Source: Nostoc linckia NIES-25
GTDB taxonomy: Bacteria; Cyanobacteriota; Cyanobacteriia; Cyanobacteriales; Nostocaceae
Length of the DNA: 64,000 nt
Reading direction: 5' to 3'
Assembly: GCF_002368035.1 (NCBI RefSeq)
Contig: NZ_AP018222.1
Location: 1,948,471 to 2,012,470 of the forward strand
In this document: piece after piece, positions 53,742-59,852 of the stretch
Position numbering within the stretch: position 1 is the stretch's first letter
Layout of the letters: the number at the start of each line of letters is the position of its first letter
Made by a program: the position numbers and the translations under genes
Notes under the pieces: model-generated
The model's input: only the letters and a program-made list of their open reading frames with translations
Databases searched by the model: none
Told to the model about the DNA's origin: nothing

Positions 53742-53780
53742 TTGACACTCTCTTGTAGTATTATGTAGTATATATGTAGT
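53742..53780 (+). promoter_or_regulatory. Candidate promoter and phased TGTAGT repeats ahead of the tRNA array
   Basis: TTGACA at 53742-53747 and TAGTAT at 53766-53771 are 18 bases apart, a good sigma-70-type promoter. TGTAGT occurs at 53754-53759, 53764-53769 and 53775-53780, spaced 10-11 bases (one helical turn), overlapping spacer and -10. The repeats look like an operator. It is the only strong promoter-like sequence found in the 350 bases before the first tRNA. Confidence 0.5.
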
Positions 53781-53814
53781 GAGGCGAAAGACAAGCTTCG
53801 CAAGGGTCAAAGTC

Positions 53815-54009
53815 ATGTTCTACATACAACTCCAGGAGAGGCGTTGGAATAAACCAAAGTCTCCAAATAACAAAGCTGCTGCTACTTGCAAACCATCGAA
53901 AGTAGAGGCAACAAACGAAAAAAGTTCTAACTTTGCACTCATTAAAACCACGCAATACATCAGGAATATACAACAGGTTTATTACCTAGAATTCCCGTTG
54001 TTTTGCTAA
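53815..54009 (+). CDS. Possible short leader ORF before the tRNA array
   Basis: A 64-codon frame starting MFYIQLQERRWNKPKSPNN, preceded by CAAGGGTCAA. It is Lys/Asn-rich, has no recognisable domain, and could be chance. Its position directly after the candidate promoter means it would sit in the leader of the array transcript. Weak support only. Confidence 0.25.
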   Translation: MFYIQLQERRWNKPKSPNNKAAATCKPSKVEATNEKSSNFALIKTTQYIRNIQQVYYLEFPLFC

Positions 54010-54086
54010 CAGTTTGTAACACAAAAAACTAATTTTCTGAACCTTGAAAACTGAATAAGAAATGGGCAAGTTCACCAACAAAACAT

Positions 54087-54114
54087 GTGCCTAAAAACCT
54101 AAAATTTTAGGCAC
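54087..54114 (+). other. Hairpin just upstream of the first tRNA
   Basis: GTGCCTAAAA (54087-54096) and TTTTAGGCAC (54105-54114) form a 10-bp stem with an eight-base loop, ending 14 bases before the tRNA-Asp. It lacks a T-run on the plus strand; it may be a processing signal or attenuator. Confidence 0.5.
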
Positions 54115-54128
54115 AGATTCCCAAAAAT

Positions 54129-54202
54129 CGGGGTGTAGCTCAATTGGCTAGAGCGTTCCGTTGTCTGCGGAAATGTTGCGGGTTCAAGTCCCGTCACCCT
54201 GG
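54129..54202 (+). tRNA. tRNA-Asp(GUC), array member 1
   Basis: All four arms pair: acceptor CGGGGTG/CACCCTG, anticodon loop TTGTCTG, T-loop TTCAAGT. No encoded CCA. Confidence 0.85.
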
Positions 54203-54206
54203 TTAA

Positions 54207-54280
54207 AGTCCCGTAGGCGAATAGTTGAAGCCATCAGCCTCTCAAGCTGAAGACTGCGAGTGCAAATCTCGTCGGGACTC
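54207..54280 (+). tRNA. tRNA-Glu(CUC), array member 2
   Basis: Acceptor AGTCCCG/CGGGACT, anticodon loop CTCTCAA. The T-loop reads TGCAAAT, so the invariant T55 is G. CCA follows at 54281-54283. Confidence 0.75.
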
Positions 54281-54286
54281 CCAAAC

Positions 54287-54359
54287 GGCTGAGTAGCCAA
54301 GTGGTTGAAGGCATTGGTCTGCAAAACCGACATCGTGAGTTCAAATCTCACCTCAGCCT
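54287..54359 (+). tRNA. tRNA-Cys(GCA), array member 3
   Basis: Acceptor GGCTGAG/CTCAGCC, anticodon loop CTGCAAA, T-loop TTCAAAT. Canonical fold. Confidence 0.9.
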
Positions 54360-54367
54360 TATGGTGT

Positions 54368-54438
54368 CGCAGTGTAGCTTAAGGTAAAGCCCCAGGTTCA
54401 TACCCTGGTTGATGCGGGTGCAAATCCCGCCGCTGCCA
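54368..54438 (+). tRNA. tRNA-Met(CAU), array member 4, atypical
   Basis: Anticodon loop TTCATAC. The first acceptor pair is a C-C mismatch (CGCAGTG/CGCTGCC), reminiscent of initiator tRNA. The D-arm is short and the T-loop is TGCAAAT. CCA encoded (54439-54441). Confidence 0.7.
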
Positions 54439-54444
54439 CCAAAT

Positions 54445-54516
54445 GCAGGGATGGTGTAACGGCAACACCTCGTGACTCCAAATCCGATGTTCTGGGTTCA
54501 AATCCTAGTCCCTGCG
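54445..54516 (+). tRNA. tRNA-Trp(CCA), array member 5, bulged anticodon stem
   Basis: Acceptor GCAGGGA/TCCCTGC and T-loop TTCAAAT are good. The anticodon stem pairs only if one T is bulged (TCG-T-GA with TCCGA), loop CTCCAAA. Confidence 0.65.
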
Positions 54517-54524
54517 TCAATCAA

Positions 54525-54597
54525 GCCCCTGTAGACGAATGGTTAAGTCGCTGTTCTTTCAAACCAGAGATTGCGGGTTCAAATCCCGTCAGGGGAA
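54525..54597 (+). tRNA. tRNA-Glu(UUC), array member 6
   Basis: Anticodon loop CTTTCAA, T-loop TTCAAAT. The first acceptor pair is G-A and one anticodon-stem pair is T-C, so it is somewhat degenerate. Confidence 0.75.
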
Positions 54598-54604
54598 TCA
54601 TTAT

Positions 54605-54687
54605 GGGTCGATGGCCGAGTCTGGTTGAAGGCGACAGTCTGTAAAACTGTTCTTTTTTGCACGCAGGTTCAAATCCTGCTCGACCCA
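54605..54687 (+). tRNA. tRNA-Tyr(GUA), array member 7
   Basis: Acceptor GGGTCGA/TCGACCC, anticodon loop CTGTAAA, long variable region as expected for Tyr, T-loop TTCAAAT. Confidence 0.85.
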
Positions 54688-54691
54688 CTGT

Positions 54692-54781
54692 GGAGAGGTG
54701 GCTGAGTGGCTAAAAGCGTCCTCCTGCTAAGAGGAAGCGGATACTTAATATCCGTCACAGGTTCAAATCCTGTCCTCTCCG
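54692..54781 (+). tRNA. tRNA-Ser(GCU), array member 8
   Basis: Acceptor GGAGAGG/CCTCTCC, anticodon loop CTGCTAA, long variable arm. It is a second gene for this anticodon; the normal-looking copy is at 62943-63034. Confidence 0.9.
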
Positions 54782-54785
54782 CCTT

Positions 54786-54860
54786 GAGAGTGTGGTGTAA
54801 CTGGATAACATCTCAGTCTACGAAACTGAAGATATGAGGGTTCAAATCCCTCCGCTCTCG
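54786..54860 (+). tRNA. tRNA-Arg(ACG), array member 9
   Basis: Acceptor GAGAGTG/CGCTCTC, anticodon loop CTACGAA, T-loop TTCAAAT. The D-arm pairs weakly. Confidence 0.8.
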
Positions 54861-54865
54861 TTACA

Positions 54866-54936
54866 TGGGAGAGATGATGGAGTGGCTGATTCGAGTTGAA
54901 TTAAACCAGTCCACTGGGTAAAACCCATCTCTCCTC
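54866..54936 (+). tRNA. Degenerate tRNA-like sequence, array position 10
   Basis: The ends GGGAGAGATG and CATCTCTCC pair over nine to ten bases as an acceptor, but D, anticodon and T arms cannot be built convincingly; the T-arm is reduced to GGGTAAAACCC. Identity not assignable; a tRNA pseudogene. Confidence 0.5.
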
Positions 54937-54940
54937 CTTA

Positions 54941-55016
54941 TCCCTCGGTAGCTCAGTTGGTAGTTAGCGCCTGTTTGAAGAACAGGAGGTCGTCGGTTCG
55001 ATTCCGACCTGGGGGG
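54941..55016 (+). tRNA. tRNA-Phe(GAA), array member 11
   Basis: Anticodon loop TTGAAGA with stem CCTGT/ACAGG, T-arm GTCGG TTCGATT CCGAC. The acceptor (TCCCTCG/CTGGGGG) has a C-T mismatch and the D-loop has a small duplication (GGTAGTTAG). Confidence 0.75.
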
Positions 55017-55022
55017 CTTCGT

Positions 55023-55094
<72 letters not shown>

Positions 55095-55102
55095 CCATTC
55101 AT

Positions 55103-55175
55103 TGCCGGGTGGACGAATTGGGAAGTCGCATCGCTCTGAACGATGAGGTTGCAGGTTCAAACCCTGCCCTGGCAA
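55103..55175 (+). tRNA. tRNA-Gln(CUG), array member 13
   Basis: Acceptor TGCCGGG/CCTGGCA, anticodon loop CTCTGAA, T-loop TTCAAAC. Confidence 0.8.
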
Positions 55176-55178
55176 TAA

Positions 55179-55251
55179 AGCCCTGTGGTGTAATTGGCAA
55201 CATAGCGCCCTTTGAAGGCGAAGATTCCAGGTTCGAGTCCTGGTGGGGCTG
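55179..55251 (+). tRNA. tRNA-Gln(UUG), array member 14
   Basis: Acceptor AGCCCTG/TGGGGCT, anticodon loop CTTTGAA, T-loop TTCGAGT. CCA encoded at 55252-55254. Confidence 0.8.
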
Positions 55252-55259
55252 CCAAACTT

Positions 55260-55359
55260 GCTCTTGTAGCCCAACTGGAAGAGGCTGCCGTCTCAAAAAC
55301 GGTAAGTTGTGGGTACCCTTCGGGAAGCCGCTTCGCGTCTACGATTCCTACCAAGAGTA
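55260..55359 (+). tRNA. tRNA-Leu(CAA) with 27-nt insertion in the T-loop, array member 15
   Basis: Acceptor GCTCTTG/CAAGAGT, anticodon loop CTCAAAA, short variable loop (AAGTT), T-stem GTGGG/CCTAC. Between T54 and C56 of the T-loop lies a 27-nt small dispersed repeat (55315-55341), making the gene 100 nt long. CCA encoded. Function is doubtful unless the extra hairpins are tolerated or removed. Confidence 0.8.
55315..55341 (+). repeat. 27-nt small dispersed repeat in tRNA-Leu(CAA)
   Basis: Identical to the element at 55580-55606; two loop substitutions from the one at 8553-8579. It can fold as CCC-TTC-GGG and CGC-TTC-GCG mini-hairpins. Confidence 0.9.
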
Positions 55360-55368
55360 CCAAAATTT

Positions 55369-55443
55369 GCTCCTGTAGCCCAATTGGAAGAGGTGGCAGA
55401 CTTAAAATCTGTTTCGTTGTGGGTTCGACTCCCACCAGGAGTA
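55369..55443 (+). tRNA. tRNA-Leu(UAA), intronless, short variable loop, array member 16
   Basis: Acceptor GCTCCTG/CAGGAGT, anticodon loop CTTAAAA, variable loop of six bases, T-loop TTCGACT, CCA encoded. Cyanobacterial chromosomal tRNA-Leu(UAA) normally has a group I intron and a long variable arm; this copy has neither. Confidence 0.85.
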
Positions 55444-55447
55444 CCAA

Positions 55448-55521
55448 CGGGGTGTAGCGCAGCTTGGTAGCGCGTCTGCTTTGGGAGCAGAATGTCGCAG
55501 GTTCAAATCCTGTCACCCCGA
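55448..55521 (+). tRNA. tRNA-Pro(UGG), array member 17
   Basis: Acceptor CGGGGTG/CACCCCG, anticodon loop TTTGGGA, T-loop TTCAAAT. All stems pair; one of the best preserved members. Confidence 0.95.
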
Positions 55522-55524
55522 TAT

Positions 55525-55624
55525 GCCCCTGTGACGGAACTGGCATACGTGCTGGAATCAGAGTCCAGATTTTACAGCTACCCTTCGGGAAGCCGCTTCG
55601 CGTCTACAAATCCTGTCAGGGGCA
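55525..55624 (+). tRNA. tRNA-Leu(CAG) with 27-nt insertion in the T-loop, array member 18
   Basis: Acceptor GCCCCTG/CAGGGGC, anticodon stem CTGGA/TCCAG with loop ATCAGAG, short variable loop ATTTT. The T-loop carries the same 27-nt element (55580-55606) at the same T54/C56 position, and the T-stem has an ACAGC/CCTGT mismatch next to it. Confidence 0.8.
55580..55606 (+). repeat. 27-nt small dispersed repeat in tRNA-Leu(CAG)
   Basis: Identical in sequence and relative position to the element in tRNA-Leu(CAA) 265 bases upstream. Confidence 0.9.
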
Positions 55625-55628
55625 CTAA

Positions 55629-55702
<74 letters not shown>

Positions 55703-55712
55703 CCAAAATATA

Positions 55713-55768
55713 TGGGAGCGCGGGAGTTTTGGGAACTCCAGGTCGTAGGTTCAAATCCCTACCACTCA
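55713..55768 (+). tRNA. Truncated tRNA-Pro(UGG) lacking the D-arm, array position 20
   Basis: Anticodon arm GGAGT-TTTGGGA-ACTCC and a T-arm (GTAGG/CCTAC) are present, but only a few bases (CGC) replace positions 8-26. The acceptor pairs poorly. Pseudogene or minimal tRNA-like element. Confidence 0.55.
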
Positions 55769-55774
55769 GACTTC

Positions 55775-55847
55775 GCCCTTGTAGCCCAACGGAAGAGGCG
55801 CTTCGCTTAGAACGAAGAGGTTGCTGGTTCAAATCCAGTCAAGGGTA
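55775..55847 (+). tRNA. tRNA-Leu(UAG), short variable loop, array member 21
   Basis: Acceptor GCCCTTG/CAAGGGT, anticodon stem CTTCG/CGAAG, loop CTTAGAA, variable loop AGGTT, T-loop TTCAAAT. Confidence 0.85.
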
Positions 55848-55849
55848 TT

Positions 55850-55952
55850 GACTTCTTGCAAAAGAATTTTTGCAAGAAGGGGAAAGGGAAAAGGTTGGTT
55901 ATTACTCCTTTCCCCTTTACCCCTTACCCTTTTCCCACTTCTGCAAGAAGTC
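55850..55952. mobile_element. MITE-like element inserted in the tRNA array
   Basis: The ends GACTTCTTGCA and TGCAAGAAGTC are perfect inverted repeats, flanked on both sides by TATT (55846-55849 and 55953-55956), a likely 4-bp target duplication. The body carries the purine/pyrimidine arms of the dispersed element. The insertion point falls at the 3' end of tRNA-Leu(UAG). Confidence 0.8.
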
Positions 55953-55962
55953 TATTGGTGAA

Positions 55963-56033
55963 TATGCGGGGATGGAGCAACGGTGGCTCATTGGGCTGCA
56001 TAACCTGAACATCGGCAGGTTATGCAGCCCCCG
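55963..56033 (+). tRNA. Met(CAU)-like tRNA remodelled by a 15-bp perfect palindrome, array position 22
   Basis: GCGGGGATGGAGCAACGGTGGCTC gives acceptor and D-arm of an initiator-like tRNA. The anticodon region and T-arm are perfect 15-bp inverted repeats of each other (55993-56007 and 56016-56030), so the RNA would fold into one long hairpin rather than a cloverleaf. ACCA follows. Confidence 0.5.
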
Positions 56034-56101
56034 TCACCAAACAAGGCAAAAGTTAAAAGGCAAAAGAAAGAAAAAGAAAATCTTTTTACTTTTTAACAAG
56101 T

Positions 56102-56174
56102 GCTGGTGTAGCTCAATTGGCAGAGCAACTAACTTGTAATCAGTAGGTTGCAGGTTCAACTCCTGTTACCAGCT
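56102..56174 (+). tRNA. tRNA-Thr(UGU), array member 23
   Basis: Acceptor GCTGGTG/TACCAGC, anticodon loop CTTGTAA, T-loop TTCAACT. One mismatch in the anticodon stem. Confidence 0.85.
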
Positions 56175-56178
56175 TGAT

Positions 56179-56249
56179 GCGGGTGTGATGTAACGGCAGC
56201 ATGAGACGTTTCCACCGTCTTCGTGCGAGTTCAAATCTCGCCGTCCGCT
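56179..56249 (+). tRNA. tRNA-Gly(UCC), array member 24
   Basis: Acceptor GCGGGTG/CGTCCGC, anticodon stem AGACG/CGTCT with loop TTTCCAC, T-loop TTCAAAT. Confidence 0.9.
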
Positions 56250-56258
56250 CTAAAACTT

Positions 56259-56330
56259 GCGGGTGTGATGTAATCGGTAGCATCTGAGTGCGCCATACTC
56301 AGTGCGTGGGTTCAAGTCCCTCCACTCGCT
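56259..56330 (+). tRNA. tRNA-Gly(GCC), array member 25
   Basis: Acceptor GCGGGTG/CACTCGC, anticodon stem TGAGT/ACTCA with loop GCGCCAT, T-loop TTCAAGT. Its first 15 bases match member 24, indicating duplication. Confidence 0.85.
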
Positions 56331-56335
56331 TGCGT

Positions 56336-56408
56336 AGTCCTGTAACTCAATTGGTAGAGTGTCTTCCTTACAAGAAGAACGTTGCGGGTTCAATTCCTGC
56401 CAGGACTA
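56336..56408 (+). tRNA. tRNA-Val(UAC), array member 26
   Basis: Acceptor AGTCCTG/CAGGACT, anticodon stem TCTTC/GAAGA with loop CTTACAA, T-loop TTCAATT, CCA encoded. Confidence 0.9.
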
Positions 56409-56417
56409 CCAAATATT

Positions 56418-56491
56418 GGGAGTGTAGCTCAATGGAATAGAGCTTCGAGTTTCTACCTCGAAAGTTGTGGGTTCGAGTCCTACCACTCCCG
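56418..56491 (+). tRNA. tRNA-Arg(UCU), array member 27
   Basis: Acceptor GGGAGTG/CACTCCC, anticodon stem TCGAG/CTCGA with loop TTTCTAC, T-loop TTCGAGT. Confidence 0.9.
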
Positions 56492-56506
56492 CCTGAAAAT
56501 TTCTTT

Positions 56507-56534
56507 AATTTTGAATTTTGAATTTTGAATTTTG
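56507..56534 (+). repeat. AATTTTG heptamer tandem repeat (STRR type)
   Basis: Four perfect copies of AATTTTG between tRNA-Arg and tRNA-Ala. The reverse complement CAAAATT is repeated three times at 57023-57043 after the last tRNA, so the final segment of the array is flanked by inverted heptamer tracts. Heptamer STRRs are known in filamentous cyanobacteria. Confidence 0.9.
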
Positions 56535-56543
56535 AATTGTTAT

Positions 56544-56617
56544 GGGGTCATAGCTCAGCTGGCTAGAGCGCCTGCCTTGCAAGCAGGAAGTCATGGGTTC
56601 AAGTCCCATTGATTCCA
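56544..56617 (+). tRNA. tRNA-Ala(UGC), array member 28
   Basis: Acceptor GGGGTCA/TGATTCC (two G-T pairs), anticodon loop CTTGCAA with stem CCTGC/GCAGG, T-loop TTCAAGT. Confidence 0.9.
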
Positions 56618-56622
56618 CTGAT

Positions 56623-56697
56623 GGTGTCTGAAGCCAAAGTGGTCGAGGCGCTGGTTTGTGGAACCAGTCATAACGGGTTCGAGTCCCGTCAGGCACC
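56623..56697 (+). tRNA. tRNA-His(GUG), array member 29
   Basis: Acceptor GTGTCTG/CAGGCAC with the encoded extra G at -1 opposite discriminator C, anticodon loop TTGTGGA, T-loop TTCGAGT. The His identity pair is retained. Confidence 0.9.
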
Positions 56698-56703
56698 CCT
56701 AAT

Positions 56704-56786
56704 GGAAGATGCTGCTGAATGGACGGCAACCAAGCTTGAACCTTGGAGTACGGGCAACTGTAGGGGTTCGATTCCTCCATCTTCCT
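56704..56786 (+). tRNA. tRNA-Ser(UGA), array member 30
   Basis: Acceptor GGAAGAT/ATCTTCC, anticodon stem CCAAG/CTTGG with loop CTTGAAC, long variable arm (AGTACGGGCAACTGT), T-loop TTCGATT. Confidence 0.8.
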
Positions 56787-56792
56787 CTTTTT

Positions 56793-56864
56793 CCACCTGA
56801 AGCCGAAAAGCGAGGCGCTGTGCTGATAACACAGAAATAGGAGGGGCAGTACCTCCCTGGTGGA
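56793..56864 (+). tRNA. tRNA-Ile(GAU) with abnormal T-loop, array member 31
   Basis: Anticodon stem CTGTG/CACAG with loop CTGATAA. The T-stem GGAGG/CCTCC closes a loop GGCAGTA that lacks the TTC motif. The acceptor has one T-T mismatch. Probably non-functional or without the T54-A58 interaction. Confidence 0.65.
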
Positions 56865-56941
56865 TTTATATGTAGTGTTGGTGTTACAAGATTTGCGATG
56901 TAATACGATCGCACTTGCTCATTTCTTTTTCAAATTAACTA

Positions 56942-57012
56942 GGGTGGTTGGCATACCGGCTGTGCAGCGGGCTTTTAACCCGCAGAAATAGGTTCGACCC
57001 CTATACCACCCA
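56942..57012 (+). tRNA. tRNA-Lys(UUU), array member 32 (last)
   Basis: Acceptor GGGTGGT/ACCACCC perfect, anticodon stem GCGGG/CCCGC with loop CTTTTAA, T-arm ATAGG TTCGACC CCTAT. It lies 77 bases after tRNA-Ile and ends the array. Confidence 0.85.
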
Positions 57013-57016
57013 TTAA

Positions 57017-57043
57017 CAAATTCAAAATTCAAAATTCAAAATT
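57017..57043 (-). repeat. CAAAATT heptamer tandem repeat (STRR type)
   Basis: Three perfect copies plus a partial one directly after the last tRNA, inverted relative to the AATTTTG tract at 56507-56534. Confidence 0.9.
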
Positions 57044-57106
57044 AAGAAATGCAATTCTAGCTAGCTTTTTGACAATTCCTAATATTCAACTTGAATATAC
57101 GTTTGG

Positions 57107-58195
57107 TTATGAATAGCAACTAGCGATCGCCAGTTGAGCGTGTTGCAATAATATATCTTTATCCAAAGCCTGGATAGGATATTGCGGTGTTACTGCTAGT
57201 AGTTTCTCAATTCTTTCTCTAGCTGCTTCCACAACTGATTCATCTAAGCTACCGTTACTCAAAGAATCGCCAAAATCTTCAGCAATTCGATAAGTTCTTT
57301 CAATAGATGACGAATTAATATTCCGCGAGACAATAAACAGGTCGCAGCCTGCATTAAATGACCGCGCCACAGTACCAGCTTGAGTAAACATATCTGAGAT
57401 TGCTTTCATATCTAAGTCGTCAGAAACAACGACTCCCTCAAAGCCAAGTTCTTCCCTAAGTATGTTTTTGAGAATAGGGTGAGAAAGGGTTCCTGGTACA
57501 TCAGGATCTATCTTGGGAAATAAGATATGGACAGTCATGATTATAGGAATCTGTACTTCGATAAGGGTTTTAAAAGGTATAAGTTCTCGAAGTCGCAGGT
57601 CTTCTAAGGTGAAATTGAGTATTGGTAGCTCGATGTGAGAATCTTGGCTAGTGTCTCCATGTCCGGGGAAATGTTTGGCGCATCCAATAATTCCTGAATC
57701 TCGAAGTCCGAGGTAGTAGTCACGGGCACCTTGAGCAGCAGTTTCAGGAGTGCGACCAAAGGCACGAAACCCAATTACAGGATTATTGGGATGGGAGAAA
57801 ATATCTGCTACAGGCGCCCAAGATAAATTTATTCCGAGAGATTTTAGCTCAGTAGCTGTTGCTTTTGCTACTTCGTAGGCGTGCGATCGCAACAACAATG
57901 CGTGAGGAAATCGTGTAATCGGTAAAGGTGTGCGAACAACACGACCTCCTTCATGATCTAAAGTAACAAATATTGAATCACGTTCAATATATTCTCGTAT
58001 TTGTTTGTTCAAATCCTTGAACTTTTCTAGCCACACCTCATATGGAGTGCCATCCAGAAAATTCTTAGCAAAAAATATCACCCCAATTGGCTTTAATTCA
58101 TTGAGTGCGCGTTTATCCTCATCACTTAACGTAGTGCCGGAAATCCCTAGAATCAGGTGGTGTCCAAAGCGATTTAGCTCGTGCGATCGTGCCAT
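57107..58195 (-). CDS. nagZ: Beta-N-acetylhexosaminidase, GH3
   Basis: About 362 residues. GH3 NagZ signatures: GVIFFAKNF, FVTLDHEGGRVVR, NLSWAPVADI, FRAFGRTPE, the catalytic loop AKHFPGHGDTSQDSH with His-Asp dyad, and VVSDDLDMKAI with the nucleophile Asp. It removes GlcNAc from peptidoglycan fragments during cell-wall recycling. Cytoplasmic, no signal peptide. Starts at 58195 or 58201 are equivalent. Confidence 0.9.
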   Translation of the reverse strand: MARSHELNRFGHHLILGISGTTLSDEDKRALNELKPIGVIFFAKNFLDGTPYEVWLEKFKDLNKQIREYIERDSIFVTLDHEGGRVVRTPLPITRFPHALLLRSHAYEVAKATATELKSLGINLSWAPVADIFSHPNNPVIGFRAFGRTPETAAQGARDYYLGLRDSGIIGCAKHFPGHGDTSQDSHIELPILNFTLEDLRLRELIPFKTLIEVQIPIIMTVHILFPKIDPDVPGTLSHPILKNILREELGFEGVVVSDDLDMKAISDMFTQAGTVARSFNAGCDLFIVSRNINSSSIERTYRIAEDFGDSLSNGSLDESVVEAARERIEKLLAVTPQYPIQALDKDILLQHAQLAIASCYS

Positions 58196-58358
58196 AATCA
58201 TTTACCTATGCTGTGTAGCAAACAATATCAACCCTAATCCTATACTTTTATCGCGGTGGAGAACGCAGGAGCAAAGGAGACAAGAGGACAAGGAGAATAT
58301 AGCGGTTCTCAATTGGGTAAAATACGCCGATTCGTAGGGGCTTGACATCTGTGCATAC

Positions 58359-58540
58359 GTGTCAACTTAAGCTCAAACTGTTGCCCCACAATCGTTTTAC
58401 CCCACCCCCAACCCCTCCCCTTGGCAAGGGGAGGGGAGGTTTTGCGTCAGCAAAGCCGGGGTGGGGTAACGCGGATCTTGATGGTAAATGAGTAGAACTC
58501 AATATCACGTCTTCACAAGGGTTTCACGTTAACTTGACAC
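58359..58540. repeat. GTGTCAACTTA-ended element, third copy, inverted
   Basis: GTGTCAACTTAA at 58359-58370 and TTAACTTGACAC at the other end enclose the same G/C-rich core as 40537-41027 in reverse orientation (ATCTTGATGGTAAATGAGTAGAACTC and the ACCCC/GGGG palindrome). Confidence 0.8.
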
Positions 58541-58904
58541 CAATGACAGCTGTGCGCCCCTATAGCGTGTTGCATCCAAACGAGAACGCTATAACTTCTT
58601 ACTCCTTACTCCTCAGTCAACAGCCAACACGGGCTAAACGCGCCGTTACCGCTAACAGTACTCGAAATCCCTAATTCCCAATTTTCTTTAAACTTCCACC
58701 AACTCTTGTCAAAAGCGTGACTTTAAGAAACAGTAAATATCTTCTTAAGTAAATATATTTATTGATTTTTAACAATTAAGATACTAATTACATGGTATTA
58801 CTTACGTAATTCTAGAAGAGCTTTTCGGTAAAAGCATTTTTGTGTAGACTCAAGAGTGCCTTGCCACAGGCATTGCATCGTGTTGTTTTCATATCGGGAG
58901 ATTT
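58541..58904. other. Intergenic region, no gene seen
   Basis: AT-rich DNA between the repeat element and the dioxygenase-like gene; it should contain that gene's promoter. A weak Shine-Dalgarno (GGGAGATTT) precedes the ATG. Confidence 0.45.
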
Positions 58905-59852
58905 ATGTCAATAAGTCTATTTAATAACTGTCTCGATAGAATTACTTCCAAAATTTATAATATTTGTTATGAAAATTACAAAGGATTGACTAAAAATCCT
59001 AGATGGCTTTTGATGCGTAAGATTGCTCGATTTAAAATTGGACGAGCTATTATGATTTATTTCTTAAAACGCTCAGCTAAATTATATTTTAATGAAAGCA
59101 ATTCTTGTTTTCCAGATATAAATGTAGATGACGTTGTTAAGCATCTAAAAGCTGAAGGCATATATTCGGGAATTCAACTGCCTGAAAATATTGTTCAAGA
59201 AATAGTGGAATTTGCCTATTCAACACCTTGCTATGGTAACCGAAAAACAGATATGGGTTTCTTTTACCATAACAAACAACAAGCACAAACTAAGTCAGAA
59301 AAAAACTTTATAATTGGCAGTTATTTTAATACGGGTTTGCTTTGCCCTGCTATAAAAAAGCTCCAAAACGATCCAAAATTATTGGCAATAGCGGCTGCGT
59401 TTTTAGATGCTGAACCTATACATCAAGGGAATTTGATGTGGTGGAGTTTTTCAGGCAAAGCAACATATCTCGAACAAAGTCAAGCTGCTCAGTTATTTCA
59501 CTACGACCTTGACGATTATCGTTTTCTAAAGTTTTTCTTCTATTTAACTGATGTAAACGATCGCACTGGCCCTCATGTTTGTGTTCGTGGTAGCCATAAG
59601 AATAAAAAATGGTCGCACCTCTGGCTACGCAAACGAGAAACAGATGAAGATATTATCAATTATTATGGTTCCGAATCTTTAGTAAAAATTTGTGGCAAAG
59701 CTGGTTTTGGATTTGTGGAAGATCCACTTTGTTTTCATAAAGGAATTACTCCTACTCATCAAGATCGTTTGATATTACAACTAGAATTTGCCAGAACTGA
59801 CTACGGGATGCAGCACGATTTAAGACCAGTTAGTCTACTGAAATGTATTTGA
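58905..59852 (+). CDS. Phytanoyl-CoA dioxygenase-like Fe(II)/2-oxoglutarate protein
   Basis: A 315-residue protein. The core has an iron-binding HxD (LFHYDLDDYRFLKFFFYLTDVND, HYD near residue 204), a GPHVCVRGSH strand, and the distal His and Arg in CFHKGITPTHQDRLILQLEF. This is the double-stranded beta-helix arrangement of the phytanoyl-CoA dioxygenase family; substrate unknown. The N-terminal ~90 residues are basic and not recognised. AT-rich codon use stands out a little, perhaps transferred. Confidence 0.75.
   Translation: MSISLFNNCLDRITSKIYNICYENYKGLTKNPRWLLMRKIARFKIGRAIMIYFLKRSAKLYFNESNSCFPDINVDDVVKHLKAEGIYSGIQLPENIVQEIVEFAYSTPCYGNRKTDMGFFYHNKQQAQTKSEKNFIIGSYFNTGLLCPAIKKLQNDPKLLAIAAAFLDAEPIHQGNLMWWSFSGKATYLEQSQAAQLFHYDLDDYRFLKFFFYLTDVNDRTGPHVCVRGSHKNKKWSHLWLRKRETDEDIINYYGSESLVKICGKAGFGFVEDPLCFHKGITPTHQDRLILQLEFARTDYGMQHDLRPVSLLKCI

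Noticed and set aside
55260..55359. 27-nt insertion interpreted as a tRNA intron
   Set aside because: It lies in the T-loop, not next to the anticodon, lacks group I features and is a dispersed repeat also found in a MITE. Removal from RNA is not excluded but there is no evidence.
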